Positions 6,317-8,710 of a stretch of DNA of 8,710 nt are shown one piece after another. The DNA is from Limnohabitans sp. Its GTDB lineage: Bacteria > Pseudomonadota > Gammaproteobacteria > Burkholderiales > Burkholderiaceae_C. Under the pieces are notes generated by a model. It was not told where the DNA came from. It saw only the letters and a program-made list of their open reading frames with translations, and did no database searches. Numbering within the stretch: the stretch's first letter is position 1; each line of letters begins with the position of its first letter. Both the position numbers and the translations under genes were made by a program. The stretch is from contig SHXP01000083.1 of the NCBI GenBank assembly GCA_009693225.1, forward strand, positions 1-8,710, written 5' to 3'.

Positions 6317-7350
6317 GCGGCCTCCTGCTGTTGTCGCTGTTGCTGTTTGCGCGCATAGGCCAGCGCGGCATCGCGCACCCACCGGCCGTCTTCGTGGGCC
6401 TTGACGCGGGTCGCAAGGCGTTCCTTGTTGCAAGGGCCGTTGCCGTTGACCGTGGCCCAGAATTCGTCCCAGTCAATCTGTCCATAGTCATGATGACCGC
6501 GCTCTTCGTTCCATTTCAAATCCGGGTCAGGCAAGGTGACGCCGAGTACGGCTGCCTGCGGCACCGTGGCATCGACAAATTTCTGCCGCGAGTCGTCATT
6601 GCTGACGCGTTTGATGCCCCAGCGCTTGCCCTGGGTGCTGTTGATGCTGTCGGCATCGGGCGGGCCGAACATGGCCAGGCATTTCCACCACCAGCGGTTG
6701 ACCGCATCCTGCACCATGGCCTGTTGCTCTGCGTTGCCTTGCATCATCACCACCAAAGACTCAAAGCCCTGGCGCTGGTGAAAAGATTCTTCCTTGCAGA
6801 TGCGCACCATGGCACGGGCATACGGCCCGTAGCTGCAACGGCACAAGGGGATCTGGTTCATGATGGCCGCGCCGTCTACCAGCCAGCCGATCACACCCAC
6901 ATCGGCCCAGGTGAGCGTGGGGTAGTTGAAGATGGAACTGTATTTGGCGCGCCCAGTGTGCAACGCGTCCAGCATCTGGTCCCGACTGGTGCCCAGGGTT
7001 TCCGCCGCGCTGTACAAATACAAGCCGTGTCCGCCCTCGTCCTGCACCTTGGCGATCAATATTGCTTTGCGCTTCAAACTGGGCGCCCTGCTGATCCAGT
7101 TGCCCTCGGGCAGCATACCGACGATTTCGCTGTGTGCGTGCTGGCTGATCTGACGCACCAGGGTTTTTCGGTAAGCCTTGGGCATCCAGTCCTTGGGCTC
7201 GATCTTGCCGTCCGCATCAATCACTTCGTCAAAACGCGATTGGGCCCGGGCCAACACTTGCTGCTCATGCACCGACAACACCGGCTTGATATCTCGGTTG
7301 GCAGCCGGGGCAGCCGGGGCATCGGGCACATTGAAAGACTGTGTGTACAT
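6313..7350 (-). CDS. paaA: Phenylacetyl-CoA 1,2-epoxidase catalytic diiron subunit PaaA
   Basis: A 345-residue oxygenase alpha subunit that forms the ring 1,2-epoxide of phenylacetyl-CoA, the committed step of aerobic phenylacetate degradation. Diiron ligands fit Glu75 (HSEIVGMLPEGNWI), Glu105 and His108 in VQDEGGHGLY, and Glu188 and His191 in CKEESFHQRQG. Other family segments include FNYPTLTWADVGVIGWLVDGAA and the C-terminal IDWDEFW. The last residues are Gln-rich (KQQQRQQQEAA), which is probably a flexible tail. I chose ATG 7350 because AAAGGTGA lies just upstream and the promoter places the mRNA start near 7370; the frame extends to 7404, but that would cross the promoter. It is first in the paaABCDE cluster and divergent from paaX. 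No key residue is missing. Confidence 0.96.
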   Translation of the reverse strand: MYTQSFNVPDAPAAPAANRDIKPVLSVHEQQVLARAQSRFDEVIDADGKIEPKDWMPKAYRKTLVRQISQHAHSEIVGMLPEGNWISRAPSLKRKAILIAKVQDEGGHGLYLYSAAETLGTSRDQMLDALHTGRAKYSSIFNYPTLTWADVGVIGWLVDGAAIMNQIPLCRCSYGPYARAMVRICKEESFHQRQGFESLVVMMQGNAEQQAMVQDAVNRWWWKCLAMFGPPDADSINSTQGKRWGIKRVSNDDSRQKFVDATVPQAAVLGVTLPDPDLKWNEERGHHDYGQIDWDEFWATVNGNGPCNKERLATRVKAHEDGRWVRDAALAYARKQQQRQQQEAA

Positions 7351-7354
7351 GGAT

Positions 7355-7362
7355 TCACCTTT
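7355..7362 (-). promoter_or_regulatory. Ribosome binding site of paaA
   Basis: The minus strand reads AAAGGTGA followed by ATCC and ATG. This is the strongest Shine-Dalgarno sequence in the cluster and fixes the PaaA start at 7350, rather than an upstream ATG at 7404. Confidence 0.7.
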
Positions 7363-7376
7363 GGGTTGGTGCAGAT

Positions 7377-7404
7377 ATGATAACTGATACAAAAAATAAG
7401 TCAA
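7377..7404 (-). promoter_or_regulatory. Sigma70 promoter of the paaABCDE cluster
   Basis: On the minus strand TTGACT (7404-7399) is a 5 of 6 match to the -35 box. After a 16-nt spacer comes TATCAT (7382-7377), a 5 of 6 match to the -10 box. Transcription should begin near 7370, giving a leader of about 20 nt with the ribosome binding site in it. The -35 box and the spacer lie within the large dyad at 7385-7424, so a bound repressor would block polymerase. Confidence 0.6.
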
Positions 7405-7424
7405 TTTTCAATTTATTTGTATCA
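7385..7424. promoter_or_regulatory. Dyad operator between paaA and paaX, probable PaaX binding site
   Basis: TGATACAAA (7385-7393) and its exact reverse complement TTTGTATCA (7416-7424) face each other across 22 nt. Across the full 40 bp, 14 of 20 base pairs are symmetric, and half-site centres are 31 bp apart, about three helical turns. The left arm falls between the -10 and -35 boxes of paaA, and the right arm lies just upstream of the -35. The site also sits in the only possible promoter region for paaX, with a TATCAT (7420-7425) that could be its -10. PaaX in Escherichia coli binds an imperfect palindrome with a TGATTC-like core (from memory) and is released by phenylacetyl-CoA. That PaaX here binds this dyad is inference from position and symmetry. 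Confidence 0.6.
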
Positions 7425-7465
7425 TTTCATGCGAAGATAAGCAACCGCGCAAACCTGAAAAATCC

Positions 7466-8404
7466 ATGACCGAGTTGACCGACAAACGATTACAACGCTT
7501 TCGACGCCAAGACCGAATGCAAGCCGGTTCACTCATCATTTCCCTGTTCGGCGACGCCATTTACCCGCGCGGCGGAGCCATCTGGCTCGGGTGTCTGATC
7601 CGCTTGCTGGCGCCTCTGGATATCAACGAACGCCTGATACGCACTGCTATTTACCGTCTGGTCAAAGAAGACTGGCTGCTCACACACTCGCACGGCAGAC
7701 GCACGGACTACGCTTTGAGCGCCAGCGGCAACAGCCGCATTGAAGAGGCCTCCAAAGCCATCTACGCCGCGCAATCTCCTCCATGGGATGAACGCTGGCG
7801 ATTGCTGATGCTCACGGCATCACTGCCCAACAAAGACGAGTTGTTATTGCGCAAAGCTTTGATCTGGCAGGGTTTCGGTGAATGGCAAAGCCAGGTGTTT
7901 GTCCACCCCGGCGCGGATTTGCAGGTCGCCATGGCCTTGCTCAAACGCGAGGGGCTGGGTTATGTGCAAAAACACCTGTGGCCGCTGCTGGCCGACAGTC
8001 TGGCAGTCAACGCAAGCGTATCAGACAGACAAGTCGTGTCACAGGCATGGGACCTAGCCCAACTGGCCAACAGTTACCGCCAGTTTGTCAAAACCTACCA
8101 GCCCCTGACAGATGAATGGCCTGTCAAAAAAACAAGCACAGGTCATGTTCAAAACGAGAAGGCTTTTTTGCTGCGTCTGTTGCTGATTCACGATTACCGG
8201 CGACTGCTGTTGCGCGACCCCGCCCTGCCGCAAAAACTGTTGCCCGACGACTGGCCCGGACAGACTGCCCGCACGGTTTGCTCGGAGTTATATACAGGGC
8301 TGTCTGTCCCCAGCGAGACATACCTGGACACACAGATGCAAATTGCGGACGGTAGTTTGACCGTCGGCCTGAGTTTGCTCCAAAATCGCTTTGGAATATG
8401 TTGA
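7466..8404 (+). CDS. paaX: PaaX-family transcriptional repressor of phenylacetate degradation
   Basis: A 312-residue regulator, close to the usual PaaX length of slightly over 300. The N-terminal winged helix carries SLIISLFGDAIYPRGG (22-37), IWLGCLIRLLAPLDINERLIRTAIYRLVKEDWL (39-71, by position), then the wing GRRTDYALSASG (77-88). The long C-terminal part includes PPWDERWRLLML, a repeated helical region and the typical ending with a LLRLLLIHDYRRLLLRDPALPQKLLPDDWPG segment. Characterised PaaX proteins repress paa genes and are released by phenylacetyl-CoA. It is divergent from paaA with 115 nt between the two start codons, and the shared palindrome suggests control of paaA and itself. ATG 7466 has only a weak ribosome binding site, which fits low repressor levels. 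Betaproteobacteria often use a TetR-type PaaR for these genes, so the PaaX type is worth noting. Confidence 0.93.
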   Translation: MTELTDKRLQRFRRQDRMQAGSLIISLFGDAIYPRGGAIWLGCLIRLLAPLDINERLIRTAIYRLVKEDWLLTHSHGRRTDYALSASGNSRIEEASKAIYAAQSPPWDERWRLLMLTASLPNKDELLLRKALIWQGFGEWQSQVFVHPGADLQVAMALLKREGLGYVQKHLWPLLADSLAVNASVSDRQVVSQAWDLAQLANSYRQFVKTYQPLTDEWPVKKTSTGHVQNEKAFLLRLLLIHDYRRLLLRDPALPQKLLPDDWPGQTARTVCSELYTGLSVPSETYLDTQMQIADGSLTVGLSLLQNRFGIC

Positions 8405-8477
8405 TAATCAGAAGGTCGAAAATCCTTTTACAGACAATAAGCCGAAACTGCTTGTTGCAAGAAAAAGAAAGTCAGTG

Positions 8478-8710
8478 ATGTCGTTCAATGTTGTAGGTAT
8501 GGCGCTCAAGCGCCCTTATACGTTTGTAGTGATGGCCTTGGTGCTGTTGATTCTGGGGCCACTGGCAGCCCTCAGAACTCCGACAGACATCTTTCCCGAA
8601 ATCCGCATACCTGTGATCGCGGTGGCCTGGGCCTATACCGGACTGCCGCCGGATCAGATGGCCGGTCGCATGACCACTTTGTTTCAGCGCGTCCTGACCA
8701 CCACAGTGAA
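8478..8710 (+). CDS. RND-family efflux transporter permease, N-terminal part (runs off the window)
   Basis: An open frame from ATG 8478 continues past the window end, showing 77 complete codons. It begins MSFNVVGMALKRPYTF, then a hydrophobic first transmembrane helix (about 17-33), then the RND periplasmic entry sequence RTPTDIFPEIRIPVIAVAWAY and TGLPPDQMAGRMTTLFQRVLTTTV. These motifs (FPEI..P, GLPP..M, LTTTV) are characteristic of AcrB/heavy-metal type permeases of the inner membrane, which pump substrates with a periplasmic adaptor and an outer-membrane channel. It starts 73 nt after paaX on the same strand, after a purine-rich GAAAAAGAAAG stretch, and may be co-transcribed. No adaptor gene precedes it. 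The substrate cannot be inferred. Confidence 0.9.
   Translation, partial: MSFNVVGMALKRPYTFVVMALVLLILGPLAALRTPTDIFPEIRIPVIAVAWAYTGLPPDQMAGRMTTLFQRVLTTTV

Noticed and set aside
6202..7380. A 392-codon open frame on the plus strand antisense to paaA and paaB
   Set aside because: It lies wholly against well-recognised paaA/paaB on the other strand and encodes low-complexity His/Ala/Val-rich sequence with no family motif, as expected for a shadow frame opposite a GC-biased gene.

Overview
The window is compact bacterial chromosomal DNA of moderately high GC. The proteins resemble those of Betaproteobacteria (Burkholderiales type); this is inferred from remembered family resemblance, not from a marker gene. 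No stretch longer than about 150 bases lacks a gene. I see no rRNA, tRNA, CRISPR array or insertion sequence.

Left part, plus strand (1-2524): a PcaC-like carboxymuconolactone decarboxylase family protein overlaps by 4 nt with a beta-hydroxyacid dehydrogenase (3-hydroxyisobutyrate dehydrogenase family). These are followed by a small DUF1232 membrane protein and a GDT1/UPF0016 (TMEM165-like) cation transporter that starts at TTG.

Middle, minus strand (2518-3479): a secreted protein with an HELVH zinc-metallopeptidase motif. It carries two apparent lesions. An in-frame amber codon sits shortly after the zinc motif, with 55 further coding-like codons behind it. A 7-T homopolymer puts the well-formed ATG and its ribosome binding site one base out of frame with the signal peptide and body. 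It is either a decaying pseudogene or a gene needing slippage and/or readthrough.

Right part, minus strand (3574-7350): a complete paaABCDE cluster for the phenylacetyl-CoA 1,2-epoxidase multicomponent monooxygenase. PaaA is the diiron oxygenase, PaaB a bridging subunit, PaaC the structural partner, PaaD a maturation-type protein and PaaE the FAD/2Fe-2S reductase. paaA/paaB and paaB/paaC overlap by ATGA and GTGA, so they are probably translationally coupled. The other phenylacetate genes (paaK, paaF/G/H/J, paaZ) are not in view.

A PaaX-family repressor gene (7466-8404, plus) is divergent from paaA. The AT-rich intergenic DNA holds a 40-bp dyad with perfect 9-bp arms (TGATACAAA / TTTGTATCA) lying over a near-consensus sigma70 promoter for paaA. 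This suggests a PaaX operator that is relieved by phenylacetyl-CoA. After paaX begins an RND-family efflux permease, cut off by the window end.

Most of the window is ordinary catabolic and housekeeping sequence. The most unusual features are the doubly interrupted metallopeptidase gene and the paaX/paaA operator architecture.
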